DNA of 64,000 bases from Cylicocyclus nassatus (GCA_958299035.1 CATQJL010000001.1:30987554-31051553); one strand, 5' to 3'. Shown: positions 1-9,866, counted from the first letter of the stretch. A program made the numbers and translations. The notes: generated by a model not told the origin, from the sequence alone.

Positions 1-114
1 TTTTGATTTCATAAAGAAGAAGATTCCCGTCTGTCTGGATTTCCCGGCCGCAAGGCGGTCCTCCTCGTTTCACACCGGGTCATCGATCGCCTCGTGGAAA
101 TCAAGAGTAGGCCC
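1..114 (+). CDS. Possible 3' part of an exon entering from the left (unrecognised)
   Basis: The second reading frame is open from the window edge and runs into a consensus 5' splice donor, GTAAGT at 115-120. The translation contains IPVCLDFPAARRSSSFHTG and ends near WKSRVGP. The stretch is clearly richer in GC than the DNA that follows, which is why an exon was considered. No domain is recognised, and the evidence is only an open frame of about 38 codons plus a good donor. It could equally be part of a decayed retroelement. Confidence 0.15.
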
Positions 115-251
115 AGTAAGTCTGCTTCTGTAAAGGAAACCTCATGTTACTCTGTCAGCAAGAAGAAATAGAAAAAACCTCTGCACATCGGATCCTGCTT
201 ACGGCGCGGGTGGTAACAAGAACGATGTCAAGGTCCGCAGGACGCCTTTTG

Positions 252-1188
252 CTCCGAAAGTTTTGTCGGTTTTTTCAATACATCGGCAAACACGTTAAAC
301 TGAAGATAAACTAACACTTTAAAATGTATCCAATGTAGAATTTCTTCCTCTTTCCAGCAGCTCAACTACCATTGTGTTTAGTTGCGAGAGCTATGAGATA
401 TTTGCTGGAGATTTGAAAATATGGACGAGCCCTAATAATTAGCAGATAGGGCAAACCTTTTGCCAACAGAAGCAATTTTTTGCAGTCATGGCTTGTCTTT
501 CAGAGTTTCTACGATTTATTTTTTAAAGTGACTAAATTTTACATTCTGCTTATTGCAACCTTGTAGAACATAAAATGCCAAACACTTCAGTCACCATTCG
601 ATGCAGATTCTTCTCCTCTTTCTAACACTCGTCTTTTTTTTTGCCGAGACAGGCGAATTTGTGGGAAAAATTGCAATATTTCTCAATTTCAGGAGTGCGC
701 ACTGACGTAACCTAACCCGAAGCAAAAATCGCTCATTTACTTTGTAATGGTAGCGGTAGTAATAATCGTGTGTTAAAACCTCAGTATTCTGTAGGTTTTG
801 CAGTGTTTGGTGCATTAACAGGTTCTGCGATTTTTCCAAAACGCAAGACTATTGGAAGAATAATCCGCAAAAATCTGAGAAAGCAGCTGAAAATAAGAAA
901 AAAGTTGCAGTTAGCAAAGGGTTTGCACTATCTGCGGGTTATTGGAGCTCCTCTAAGATTCTCATGCAAAGTTTTTGAAAATTAGCGATAGTTGGACATG
1001 GTAAAAACGAGTGGTTGTAATTTCCAGCAAATATCTCATCGCTCTCGCAACGAAACACAATGAAGGTTTAGCTGCTGGAAGGAGGAAGAACTTCTATATT
1101 GGATACATTTTGAAGCGTTTGTTTATTTTCATTCTAGCGTGTTTTCCGATTGGTTGAAAAAACTGAACAAAACTTTTGGACCCACCTA
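252..1188. mobile_element. Mariner-type foldback (MITE) element, copy 1
   Basis: The two halves are long inverted repeats. The sequence from about 253 (TCCGAAAGTTTTGTCGG) to 600 pairs with about 800 to 1188 (ends CAAAACTTTTGGACCCACCTA). The left terminus lacks about ten bases. A second copy of the same family lies at 44317-45332 and matches through the whole interior. There is no transposase frame, so it is a non-autonomous palindromic element. Confidence 0.7.
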
Positions 1189-1377
1189 CTAAGTTGTTTC
1201 GTAATTAATGCACGTTTTTTCTACCTTTTCTTTTAAATGTTAGTTTTTAATCAAAAATCGTTTTTTTCTAAAACCATCTAAACTATCAGAAAGCTCGTTT
1301 CTTCTTTTTTCTGATGTGCACTTCTGTTTTTGGAAATCTTTGTTCAGTACCTTAAGTTCCGTACCTTTAAAGGTAAG

Positions 1378-1382
1378 GATCT
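1378..1382. repeat. Left target-site duplication (GATCT) of the Ty3 element
   Basis: GATCT lies directly before the TG of the 5' LTR and recurs at 6205-6209 directly after the CA of the 3' LTR. A 5-bp duplication is normal for Ty3/gypsy integrases. Confidence 0.93.
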
Positions 1383-1469
1383 TGTTGTGTTAATATCTGA
1401 TCAGTTGTTTTCTCGTATGATCTGCCCTCGCTGAGGCGCCTGCGACCTCAATGCGCGGGAAATGAGCGC

Positions 1470-1477
1470 TATAAAAG
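1470..1477 (+). promoter_or_regulatory. TATA box of the 5' LTR (TATAAAAG)
   Basis: TATAAAAG sits between two GC-rich GCGCT/GGCGC blocks. It is about 80 bases upstream of the AATAAA signal, the expected U3-R layout. The 3' LTR has TATGAAAG at the same place. Confidence 0.7.
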
Positions 1478-1553
1478 GCGCTCGCTGTTAGCCATTGTGA
1501 GTTCGACTGTTCACTCATCGCCTCTATTGTTTTACTGTTCTCCATTATTTTCT

Positions 1554-1559
1554 AATAAA
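1554..1559 (+). terminator. Polyadenylation signal in the LTR (AATAAA)
   Basis: AATAAA occurs in the T/A-rich stretch TTTTCTAATAAATATTC downstream of the TATA box. The same signal is in the 3' LTR, where it would end the genomic RNA. Confidence 0.6.
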
Positions 1560-1628
1560 TATTCTTATTCCTCTCGTGTGCTGCCTCAGGACGAAGAGTC
1601 GACGTGTCCGACGTGGAGGACACAACAG

Positions 1629-1646
1629 TGGCGATTAGGATAGCGG
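1629..1646 (+). other. Candidate primer-binding site
   Basis: TGGCGATTAGGATAGCGG begins one base after the 5' LTR. The leading TGG is complementary to the CCA end of a tRNA, as expected for minus-strand priming. The identity of the primer tRNA was not worked out. Confidence 0.6.
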
Positions 1647-1739
1647 CTACTAGCGAAGAAGTAGCCGTAACGAAGAAACACGCGCCAGGAAAAAGTCGAC
1701 GAAGAAGCTGAGATGAGCTTAACGAATTGATCGATCGAC

Positions 1740-2378
1740 ATGGCGAAAGTAGACGTCCAGGAGATGATGACGGTCTTCAAGGAGATGATCAAAGAAGAAA
1801 GGAAGGAGATGATGGAGATGTTCCTGAAGCACATCGGAGGTACGAACCAGAACATTTCGACGGAGATTCCGAACATGATGTCCGCACTAAGCAATCGGAT
1901 CGAAAAGTTCAACTTCGACCCAGAAGCGGACGAATGTTTCAACAAATGGTACGCACGCTACAAGGAAGTCTTCGTCGAAGATGCGAAGCAGCTCACAGAG
2001 AGTGCCAGGGTGAGGCTGCTCTGCGAAAAATTGGACAAGGACAGTTTCGAAAAATACCAGAGGCATGTGTTACCAAAGGAGGTAACCTCGATTAATTTCG
2101 AAGAAACTGTCGAAACATTAAAGCAGCTGTTCGACGTGAAGATTTCGGAATTCACTATGCGGTACCAGTGTCTAAAACTGGAGAAGGCAGATTCCGAAGA
2201 TTACCTCCTGTACACCGGTCGAGTGAACGAATTGTGCGAAAAAGCAAAGATCCATGACTTGGACAGCGATGGCATAAAATGCTTACTATGGATTTTTGGC
2301 CTGAAGAGCCAAAAGGAAGCCGAAATCAGGCAGCGACTCATAGCCGTACTGGACAAGCAGTACAAGGCCGGACGAAAA
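1740..2378 (+). CDS. gag: Gag (N-terminal and capsid-like part) of the Ty3 element
   Basis: This frame starts at an ATG 112 bases after the 5' LTR and reads about 213 residues before the frame is lost. The N-terminus is Met/Glu/Lys-rich and likely helical (MTVFKEMIKEERKEMMEMF). A capsid-like region follows with a Phe-Asn-Lys-Trp-Tyr motif around residue 70 and a helical stretch to about residue 205. The frame itself stays open to 2723, but after about 2376 the meaningful sequence (zinc knuckles) is in another frame. The shift falls in the run GAAAATG and is of the -1 type. It is either a lost A or, less likely, a programmed gag-pol shift, because zinc knuckles normally belong to Gag. Confidence 0.75.
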
Positions 2379-3634
2379 TGTCGCTTCAGGAGTTGTATCT
2401 GGAGTGCGAAAACTTTCTTAGTCTCAAGAAGGATAGCGAGACTGTGGCTGGTTGCACGAAGATTGTCGAAGCAACAAGCAAAGAAGAACCCAAGAAGCTG
2501 GAATGCTGGAACTGTGGGAAAGCTCACTTTGCCAGGGAATGCAAAGCGAAGCTCTGGTTCTGCAAGAAGTGCAAAACGACAGGTCACAAGGAGAAGTATT
2601 GCGAACAAGTGGCAGACAGAAAAGCACTTGTTCAGCAAGATTCGAAACGAAGAATCCACAGAAGCAGCGACACTAGTAAGAACAGAAGTTGGACGAAACC
2701 GAAACGTCATGTGCACAGCGTAGCGAAGATTGCGAACGCGATGATGGAAGTGAATTCAACTCGCGTATATGTGGAAGCGAAAGTAAATAGCCATCCAGTT
2801 AGTTTTCTGCTGGACACAGGATCAGATATCACCTTGCTAAACGAAGGGGTTTGGAGAAGCATGGGCACTCCACAGTTGGAAAAAACAGTCGTGATCGTCA
2901 AGAATGCTAGTGGAGGCTCCATGAAAGTCCATGGAAAGCTATGGTGTGAGTACGAAATCAAAAGATCCAAAAGCGAAGGCTACGCATACGTGACGCCCCA
3001 CAACTCACTGCTAGGATTGGAGTGGATCCAGAAGAACGAAGATATGTCGTATCACTTAAGCAGAATGGTTGCCGAAGTGAAATTGAAGCAGAACAATGAC
3101 ATCGCTCAGAAGCTGAAAGAAACCTACCCAGAAGTCTGTAAAGAAGGTTTAGGACGCTGCACAAAGGAGAAAGCTCACATGAGAGTTGACGAAAATGTTC
3201 GTCCAGTGTTCAAAGCTTGCAGGCCTGTCCCCCATGCCGCGCTCAAAGCTGTCGAAAAGGAGCTTGATAGGCTGTTCGAGCTCAACGTCATAAGTCCAGT
3301 GACACACAGTGAATGGGCAGCGCCCATCGTATGTGTCAGGAAAGCGAATGGAAAGTTGAGAGTGTGCGCTGACTTTTCAACTGGACTCAACAAAGCGCTG
3401 GAGTCGTATGATTACCCGTTGCCATTGCCGGAGGATATATTCGCATCCCTCAATGGAGGCACGGTGTTTTCGCAGATAGATCTGTCGGACGCCTATCTGC
3501 AGATTGAGTTGTCAGACGAAGCGAAGAAATTGGTTGTAATAAATACGCATAGAGGGCTCTACCAGTACAACAGACTGCCTTTTGGAATCAAGACAGCACC
3601 AGGGATCTTCCAGCAAATCATGAACAAATGGTGA
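2378..3634 (+). pseudogene. pol: Zinc knuckles, aspartic protease and first half of reverse transcriptase
   Basis: The frame is open from 2279 to 3634, and meaningful sequence begins near 2378. Two CCHC knuckles lie at 2504-2602 (C-X2-C-X3-H-X4-C, then C-X2-C-X4-H-X4-C). The protease active site is LLDTGSD, with DTGSD at 2813-2827. Reverse transcriptase starts in the 3150-3250 region and shows FSQIDLSDAYLQ (first catalytic Asp about residue 401 of this frame) and LPFGIKTAPGIFQQIM just before the break. The frame ends at a TGA (3632-3634) because one base is missing relative to the next frame in the run ACAAATGG. Knuckles and protease are continuous, which supports one Gag-Pol polyprotein in the parental element. 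Confidence 0.85.
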
Positions 3635-3819
3635 ATGGTCTGCGAGGAGTAGCAGCCTACCTGGACGACATCTTGGTCTGTGGACGAACAGAAGAAGAAC
3701 ACATGGAGAATCTGTTAGCTGTGTTTGCAAGAATCGACGAATATGGATTCAAAATTCGTTTCGAGAAGTGTTCTTTCGGTAAGCCAGAGATACGATATCT
3801 TGGCTTCATAGTGGATTGA
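3628..3819 (+). pseudogene. pol: Reverse transcriptase catalytic palm (YLDD segment)
   Basis: This short frame contains AAYLDDILVCG, with the YxDD motif at 3658-3669. It is followed by FEKCSFGKPEIRYLGFIV, the usual end of the palm and start of the thumb in Ty3/gypsy reverse transcriptases. It is entered from the previous frame only after a one-base break near 3628. It stops at an in-frame TGA at 3817-3819. The same frame continues with matching sequence right after the stop, so this is a point nonsense change and not a domain end. Confidence 0.85.
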
Positions 3820-4758
3820 AATGGCAGAAGACCGAACTTAGCGAAGATCGAAGCGATCAAGAGTATGGAGGAGCCGAAGAATGTTAGTCAACTGAGGGCT
3901 TTTCTTGGCATGGTAACGTACTATGCGGCGTTCACGCCAAAGATCAAGGATCTTCGTGGACCATTAGATGCGATGCTGAAGAAAGAGGCGAAGTGGCAAT
4001 GGACACGAACACATCAAGAAGCATTCGAAAAGCTCAAGGAAGCTTTGTCAAGTGAGCTGAACCTTGCTCACTATGATCCGAGGCAGAAGATCGTCGTGGC
4101 AGCGGACGCAAGCGACTATGGTATCGGTTGTGTGATATCGCATAGGTATGCTGATGGATCCGAAAAGCCAATTGCACATGCATCAAGATCTCTCACGAAA
4201 GCGGAGAAGAACTATTCGCAGATCGAAAAGGAAGCGTTAGGAATTGTCTTTGCAATCAAGAAATTCCACAAGTACATATTTGGACGAAACTTTCTATTGT
4301 TGACGGACCATCAACCACTGCTAGCCATCTTCGGTGATAAGAAAGGAGTTCCAGTCTACTCCGCTAACCGACTCATGAGATGGGCTACAATCTTGCTAGG
4401 ATATGACTTCGACATAGAATATGTCAGGACTACGAAGTTCGGACAAGCAGATGGTTTGTCGAGGTTGATGAAGAAGAATCAGAATCTCGAAGAAGATGTC
4501 GTGATAGTTGCCGTTGAGAACGACGTTGACTATATGCTGAAGAGCTGCATAAGGAAACTGCCAGTAACGGTATTTGATGTACAAACTTGGACGAAGAAAG
4601 ATCCAGTACTTAGAAGAGTACTCACTTATGTGCAGAAAGGAAATTGGCCAGAAGTGAATGGAGAATTGGCACATTTTCGAAATCGAAGAGAGACATTGTC
4701 AATCGTGGAGCAATGTCTGATGTCAGCCGAAAGGGTTGTGATACCCAAGGAGCTTTGA
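3820..4758 (+). pseudogene. pol: Reverse transcriptase thumb/connection and RNase H
   Basis: This is the same frame as the YLDD segment after the TGA at 3817. An internal ATG at 3865 opens a 297-residue frame. It begins with the conserved connection region (SQLRAFLGMVTYYAAF), then RNase H with the catalytic order AADASDYGIG (Asp codon 4105-4107), SQIEKEALGIVFA, LLLTDHQPLL and GQADGLSRL. A linker toward integrase follows. The frame is cut by a second in-frame TGA at 4756-4758, only 21 bases before the first zinc-binding His of integrase. Sequence on both sides is typical for the family. Confidence 0.85.
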
Positions 4759-5249
4759 GGAAATATTCTGAAAGAACTGCATGTTGGACATCCAGGGATA
4801 GTAGGGATGAAGAAACTGGCTCGAAGTTACGTCTACTGGCCGAATATCGACAAAGATTGCGAAGACTTGGTACGAAGATGTACTAAATGTCAGGAATTAG
4901 CCAAGAATCCGACGAAAGTACCATTAGAAGCATGGCCATTCGCGACTCGAGTGTGGCAGAGGATACACATCGACTTCGCTGGACCTATGCAAGGAGTCTT
5001 CTACTTGGTAGTAGTAGACGCATACAGCAAATGGCCTGAAATGATCGAGATGACCAATATCTCGGCTGCGAAGACGGTGGAGGCTTTGAAGAACTTGTTT
5101 GCGAGGTATGGATTACCGCAAACAATAGTGAGCGACAACGGTACACAGTTCACGTCGGACTTGTTTAAGAAGATGTGTGACGAAGGTGGAATCACGCATA
5201 TAAGGACTGCTCCGTACCACCCTCAATCGAATGGACAGGCAGAGCGTTT
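4759..5249 (+). pseudogene. pol: Integrase: zinc-binding domain and DD35E core
   Basis: This continues in the same frame after the TGA at 4756. The HHCC domain is visible as LHVGHPG (His codons at 4780 and 4789) and RRCTKCQ. The catalytic core has IHIDFAGP (Asp codon 4972-4974), IVSDNGTQF (Asp 5134-5136) and HPQSNGQAERF (Glu 5242-5244). The last two are separated by exactly 35 residues, as in a DD35E integrase. Shortly after the Glu the family-like sequence stops and the frame changes, consistent with a deletion at about 5250. Confidence 0.87.
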
Positions 5250-5824
5250 CGTTGATACGCAGAAACTTGCGCACAAAACTAAGTCTGCTATTACCGATGA
5301 CAGAAGATGCAGAAGACCCACTCGCACGAAGAAGACGAGAGCGCATGAAGGATCAGTTCGACCAAAAGCATGGAGTCGTTCGAAAAGATTTCGAAGTTGG
5401 TGACCTGGTATACGCTAAGCAATGGAAGCCACCCCACTTCCACTGGGTGAAAGGAACCGTGATGAGGCGTATTGGATGTGTCAATTATGAAGTTATGGTT
5501 GGCGACGAGATGTACAAGAAGCATGCAAATCAGCTACGGCATCGAAGCGATAGCGAACAGCTCGCCGTGCGACAACAACTTCATCAACAGTCCGAAGCCT
5601 TGAAGATACTCCTAGATGTTTTGACAGAAGACGACACTCTACGGAGGAATAGCAGTACAGCCGACGAGAATTCCGAGCAAGCGATCGCGAGCGATGTGCC
5701 AGCACCCGTGGATTCAACGACTTCGACGTCGACATCAAGCCACGAGCCCTTCACGCCACCGACAACGCTTCGCAGGTCGAGCAGAACGAGAAGACCGGTA
5801 CAACGGTTCCAACCTAGTCCATAG
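5250..5824 (+). pseudogene. pol: Integrase C-terminal region and tail
   Basis: The frame open from 5231 to 5824 carries, from about 5255, LRTKLSLLLP and then RMKDQFDQKHGV, FEVGDLVYAKQW and NYEVMVGDEMYKKHANQLR. These are features of the integrase C-terminal domain (GPY/F-like region) of Ty3/gypsy elements. The tail is rich in Ser, Thr and Pro and ends RPVQRFQPSP. Compared with the family, the stretch between the catalytic Glu and LRTKL is too short by several tens of codons. This is why an internal deletion is inferred. No envelope frame follows. Confidence 0.75.
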
Positions 5825-5951
5825 TATGTTGTTGTATGTTTGTTTCATTAGTTTGTAGTTGTTTGAATTTCTATGCATGACCGATTTCTTAGCTGTTCAT
5901 ATTTGTAGTTCAAGCTTTTATCGTAGGCTAGTTTTGTGTAACTACCCTACT
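5825..5951 (+). other. Untranslated spacer between pol and the polypurine tract
   Basis: The spacer is AT-rich and rich in TTGT repeats. No frame or motif is seen. It is too short for an envelope gene. Confidence 0.6.
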
Positions 5952-5959
5952 GGGGGAGG
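5952..5959 (+). other. Polypurine tract (GGGGGAGG)
   Basis: A run of purines lies directly before the TG of the 3' LTR, the position needed to prime plus-strand DNA synthesis. Confidence 0.85.
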
Positions 5960-6204
5960 TGTTGTGTTAATATCTGATCAGTTGTTTTCTCGTATGATCT
6001 GCCCTCGCTGAGGCGCCTGCGACCTCAATGCGCGGGAAATGAGCGCTATGAAAGGCGCTCGCTGTTAGCCATTGTGAGTTCGACTGTTCACTCATCGCCT
6101 CTATTGTTTTACTGTTCTCCATTATTTTCTAATAAATATTCTTATTCCTCTCGTGTGCTGCCTCAGGACGAAGAGTCGACGTGTCCGACGTGGAGGACAC
6201 AACA
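5960..6204 (+). repeat. 3' LTR of the Ty3/gypsy element
   Basis: The LTR is 245 bp and matches the 5' LTR except for one base: TATGAAAG here against TATAAAAG. It is followed by the target duplication GATCT. Confidence 0.95.
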
Positions 6205-6209
6205 GATCT
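6205..6209. repeat. Right target-site duplication (GATCT) of the Ty3 element
   Basis: This is a perfect match to 1378-1382. It shows that both ends are the original ends of one integration event. Confidence 0.93.
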
Positions 6210-6465
6210 AAATCTTGAAATTTTTTCCTTTCATTCGACTTGCCCTAAATCCATAAAAAATATTCAAATTCGATTTAAAAAAGTAAGTGTTATAATCGCG
6301 AAGATTTGTGCTACAAAATGCTCGCCAAGGCTGGATTTTTTGAAGGTCCTGAGCCGAGAAGCTTTGATCCAAACTTAGCTGCTGGGATCACTCGGAGTTC
6401 TATAAAATGCTTATGTGAGAAGCGATTACAGAACTTTCACCTGGTTCTGGTAGAGTAGACCGAAG

Positions 6466-8095
6466 CACAGGTGCGATAAGGTGAGAATGACTCCTCCAGG
6501 GTGAAGGGTGTTTCACTTGGTAGAGAAATTATAAAATGTCGATGGGGGGCCATAGTGTTTTCTCATCATTTTTCCTAGTCAAAGTTCATAATTTATTCCT
6601 TACCATCACTGGTTATCTTTTTTCTGGATTGGGAACCGATGTGCTGCTGGATTAGCACGCAATTATATTTCTGACCATCACTTTGCATTTTTTCAACATT
6701 TCCTTTTCCTTTTTTACATCACCCTGCCTGTTTCCGGAATTACCATAGAAGATGGCATGCGATAACATTTGTTTCGGAAAGGGTTAGACAATTTTCAAAC
6801 ATTTACGAATTTTTTTAAAGAAGAAATTCATAATTTCTGTACATGGGCAGCAACGTCAGCAAGGGAAATGTTTTTGAGACTATCTTGTCTTCCGCTTTTA
6901 GAAAATATATAGTTTGCCTGGAGTCTGTTGAAAAACTGCCTGGTGAAGAGTGTGGGTAGCTGATTTCTAGATATTTACGAGTTTTTAAGATAGAAAAATC
7001 CGTAACTTCTGAAGATGAACATCTTGTACACCATGATAGTCACCACTGAAACCGCCCTTTCTTCCGCTTTCAGAAAATATATACTTTGCCTAGAGTTCAT
7101 TTAAAAAAGTGCCTGGGTGAAGGGTGTCCTAGTGATTTTTGGAGATTTTCGAGTTTCTAACATAAAAAAATTCATAACTTTTGTAGATGAACATCTTTTA
7201 CACCATGATGGTTACCGTTGGTACCATCTCGTTCTCCGCTTTCAGAAAATATATACTTTGCCTGGGGTCCGTTATAGAAAGTGCCGGGTGAAGGGTGGGT
7301 GAGACTTTTATAATGGGAGTGCTCAAGTACAGGCTTTTTTACCATTGTAAAAAGACGTCTACGTGAGCACCCCCATTATAAAAGTCTCACCCACCCTTCA
7401 CCCGGCACTTTTTATAAAGGACCCTAGGCAAGGTATATATTTTCTGAAGGCGGAGGACGAGATGTTTTTAACGGTGATCATCGTGGCGTAAAAGATGTTC
7501 ATCTACAAAAGTTATGAATTTTTTTATGTTAAAAACTTGAAAATCTCCAGAAATCACTAGGACACCCTTCACCCAGGCACTTTTTTTGATGGACTCCAGG
7601 CAAAGTATATATTTTCTGAAAGCGGAGGATAAGACGGTTCCAGTGGTAACTATCTCGGTGTACAAGATGTTCATCTACGAAATTTATTAATTTTTTTACG
7701 TTAAGAACTTAAAAATTCCCAAAAAGCAGTTGGCACACCCTTCACCGCACTTTCTTGAACGGATCTCAGATATGCTATAAGCTTTCTGAAAGCGGAGACG
7801 AGACGGTTCCAGTGGTGACCATCTCGCCGTAAAAGATGTTCATCTATAAAATTTATGAATTTTTTTATGTTAAATATTTCAAAATGTCCAGGAATCACTA
7901 CTCACACCCGTTACCAAGCACTTTTTTCAACAGACTCCTCCATTCCTGTACATAAACAATTCACGTAGAATTAACTCCTTTGCTTAACCTTACCTCACTG
8001 TTGATTTTTTCTCGGCTTTTGGTGAAGGGGGTCACCTTGGTCCCGGCTCAGGGGTGAAGAGGGGGTGAGAAAATTTTCACACTATCGCACCTGTG
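6466..8095. mobile_element. hAT-type non-autonomous element with an inverted internal repeat array
   Basis: Terminal repeats are CACAGGTGCGATAAGG at the left and the complement of CACAGGTGCGATAG at the right. Flanking 8-mers GACCGAAG (6458-6465) and GACTGAAG (8096-8103) match at 7 of 8 positions, as expected for hAT. No transposase is present. The ends match the hAT elements at 21825, 28752 and 29489, so those elements or a relative may have mobilised it. Confidence 0.75.
6840..7930. repeat. Head-to-head array of ~172-bp repeats
   Basis: The marker GAAAATATATACTTTGCC recurs near 6900, 7072 and 7245 on +. It recurs inverted near 7431, 7602 and 7776, giving a spacing of about 172 bases. The two arrays face each other around a short loop at about 7340, where ACTTTTATAATGGG is mirrored. 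Open frames at 7117-7302 and 7468-7674 are only translations of the unit on opposite strands. Confidence 0.75.
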
Positions 8096-8564
8096 GACTG
8101 AAGTCTACTACTGATAGGATAACGGCAAAATCTCCTCGTTTTTTAAAGAGAAAAAATTGGAAGAATCTGAAAAATACAGTTTTTTGCCAATGCAGGAAAA
8201 ATGGTACTATTGCTTTCTTGGCAGTATTTTTTTTCGCAGAAAATTTTTGGTAAAAGCCAAGTTCTACGCTACTGTTGAATCGACATCGGCTACACAATAA
8301 GCAAACTTTCCTCCATTCTAGTCCTTTTGAGAGTAAGTTATACTCTTCCAAACTAGAGCTTTCTAAAAAAAAATTCTTGATAAATTTTGCGCCGGAAAAT
8401 CTTTCCCGTGATGAGTAAGCTACATTAAAGTATATATTGTATAGCTTAGAGTTTGCTGTTTACAACAGTTTTTGATGCAAGTGGAGAGATTGTTTCGGAG
8501 AAGAATTATCTTTATTAGAAGTGGAAGTTGAGAAAACGTGCATTGATTATGAATCAGCCTAATA

Positions 8565-9083
8565 TATGACCGAAAGTTCGTTTGCACCAATTTCAAAAAT
8601 TCATAACTTTTTAAATACTCAACGAATTTGCGCGAGCAAAAATTTGCATAAGAGAGGAACTCATGCTCTTTGCACAGGCCTGAACTGTTCGTTGATGTTT
8701 ACAAACAAAGGAGATAGAAGCTAAAAACCAAAATCAGTCAAAATTTGAGTTTTTCGTGTATGGTCATAAAAAATCGGAAACTTGCAACAAAAATCGGAGC
8801 AGTCGGTATTGTAGATTCTTTTGCCAGCTCTTTCTAATAGTGCAAATTTTGCGCCGATTGAGCTTCTCTATGAAAAATGATTTCTCTGAAAATGCCAAAA
8901 TAAATGAAATTCGCCCTTTGTATTGCATGCTTGAAAATCATAACTTTTCATAGAGACGCTCAATCGGCGCAAACTTTGCACCCTTAGAAAGAGCTGGTGA
9001 AAGAACCTACAATACCGACTGCTCCGATTTTTGTTGCAACTTTTCGATTTTTTATGACCCTACACGAAAAATTCAAATTTTGA
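8565..9083. mobile_element. Mariner-type foldback element, right end lost
   Basis: It starts CCGAAAGTTCGTTTGCACC and folds on itself around about 8915 (TTTTTTATGACC/GGTCATAAAAAA arms). A full copy of the family lies at 41378-41912. The match stops at AATTTTGAGT (9083), where unrelated DNA begins, so the distal part of the right arm is missing. Confidence 0.65.
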
Positions 9084-9866
9084 GTAGAGCTCACCCATCC
9101 ACGACTTATTGGTATCATCATTACCGCATTCTTCCGTCCCTAATCGCGGAAGCCTTACCCACACACCAGCTTGATAACCATCACATTTCCAAGCTCATTT
9201 TGCTGCGCTTGATTCTCAGCTCGAGACGAGCTCTTTCTTTTGACAGGGCGTGCGAAAGCCGCTCCTTCCTATGAGCCTTTTCCCCTTGTACACTTATGAA
9301 GAGCAATCCAGCAACTAACCACGAAACGATCAGCAACCCAACCCTGCCCTCAAGCAAAGCAGCAGCAACAGATGGCAAATGGGCAACCTTGGTGACGATA
9401 ACGGTATCAACACACCTTCCTGCACTCAATCGCAGCAGCCACGAGACAAATGGTATATGGGCAGTATTGAAGACGATGACGGCAACCACAGCATACTCTG
9501 CTGGCCTCTACGACGAAGCAAATGGTACAAATGGGCAAATGACAAAGCAAATGGGCAGGTTGATGACGATAACGAGTTCCTAATCTCAAGCCATGGTCAA
9601 AGATGAAAGCTTGGGACGAGCTTTACTATGGAATGGACATGTCGAGACGCAGACTAATTGGATGGTCTGACAGTCTCCACGCCAACTGGCCGGTGCCCTA
9701 CAACTCCAGATGAGCTGTGCCTAACCGGGTGACCGGCGGCTTCCCTCCCTTTTCCCTTACTCATGTAAAGATATAATTAAGATTCTAGTCATGATGTTAT
9801 GTTTATATAAAGTAAGACAATCAGGGTGAAGGATTCAAGTCAAGAGAGTGCACCTCTTGGACTTGA
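9084..9866. other. GC-richer unique block, no recognised gene
   Basis: The composition changes sharply on both sides, where foldback elements are truncated. The block holds loosely repeated TGACGATAACG/GACGATGACGG and CAAATGG motifs. Open frames of about 70-100 codons exist on both strands (for example 9296-9583 on + and 9181-9489 on -), but none looks like a known protein. It may be an insertion or the original locus between two elements. Confidence 0.4.

Larger units (their letters stand above)
1383..1627 (+). repeat. 5' LTR of the Ty3/gypsy element
   Basis: The LTR is 245 bp, starts TGTTGTGTTAATATCTG and ends GGACACAACA. It contains a TATA box (1470-1477) and an AATAAA signal (1554-1559), so it should both start and end transcription. 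It differs from the 3' LTR at a single base, inside the TATA box. Confidence 0.95.
1383..6204 (+). mobile_element. Ty3/gypsy LTR retrotransposon with intact LTRs and TSD but broken coding region
   Basis: The element is 4,822 bp. It has 245-bp LTRs that begin TG and end CA and differ at one base, a 5-bp target duplication GATCT on both sides (1378-1382 and 6205-6209), a primer-binding site next to the 5' LTR and a purine tract next to the 3' LTR. The coding order is Gag, zinc knuckles, aspartic protease, reverse transcriptase, RNase H, integrase, which is the Ty3/gypsy order. There is no envelope frame between integrase and the 3' LTR. The coding region has two single-base frame breaks (near 2376 and 3628), two in-frame TGA codons (3817 and 4756) and a junction near 5250 that looks like an internal deletion. 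The near-identical LTRs mean recent insertion. This copy cannot make Pol by itself as sequenced. Confidence 0.95.
1190..8562. mobile_element. Mariner-type foldback element (family M), interrupted by a Ty3 element and a hAT MITE
   Basis: The left end (GTTTCGTAATTAATGCACG) and right end (CGTGCATTGATTATGAATCAGCCTAA) are inverted repeats. The host element is represented by 1190-1382, 6210-6465 and 8104-8562, about 0.91 kb in total. This agrees with the second copy at 20301-26882, whose own pieces total about 0.88 kb. Everything else in the interval is later insertion. Confidence 0.65.

Noticed and set aside
5825..5959. An envelope gene downstream of integrase
   Set aside because: Only 135 bases separate the pol stop from the 3' LTR, and no frame is present. 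The element is a retrotransposon without env.
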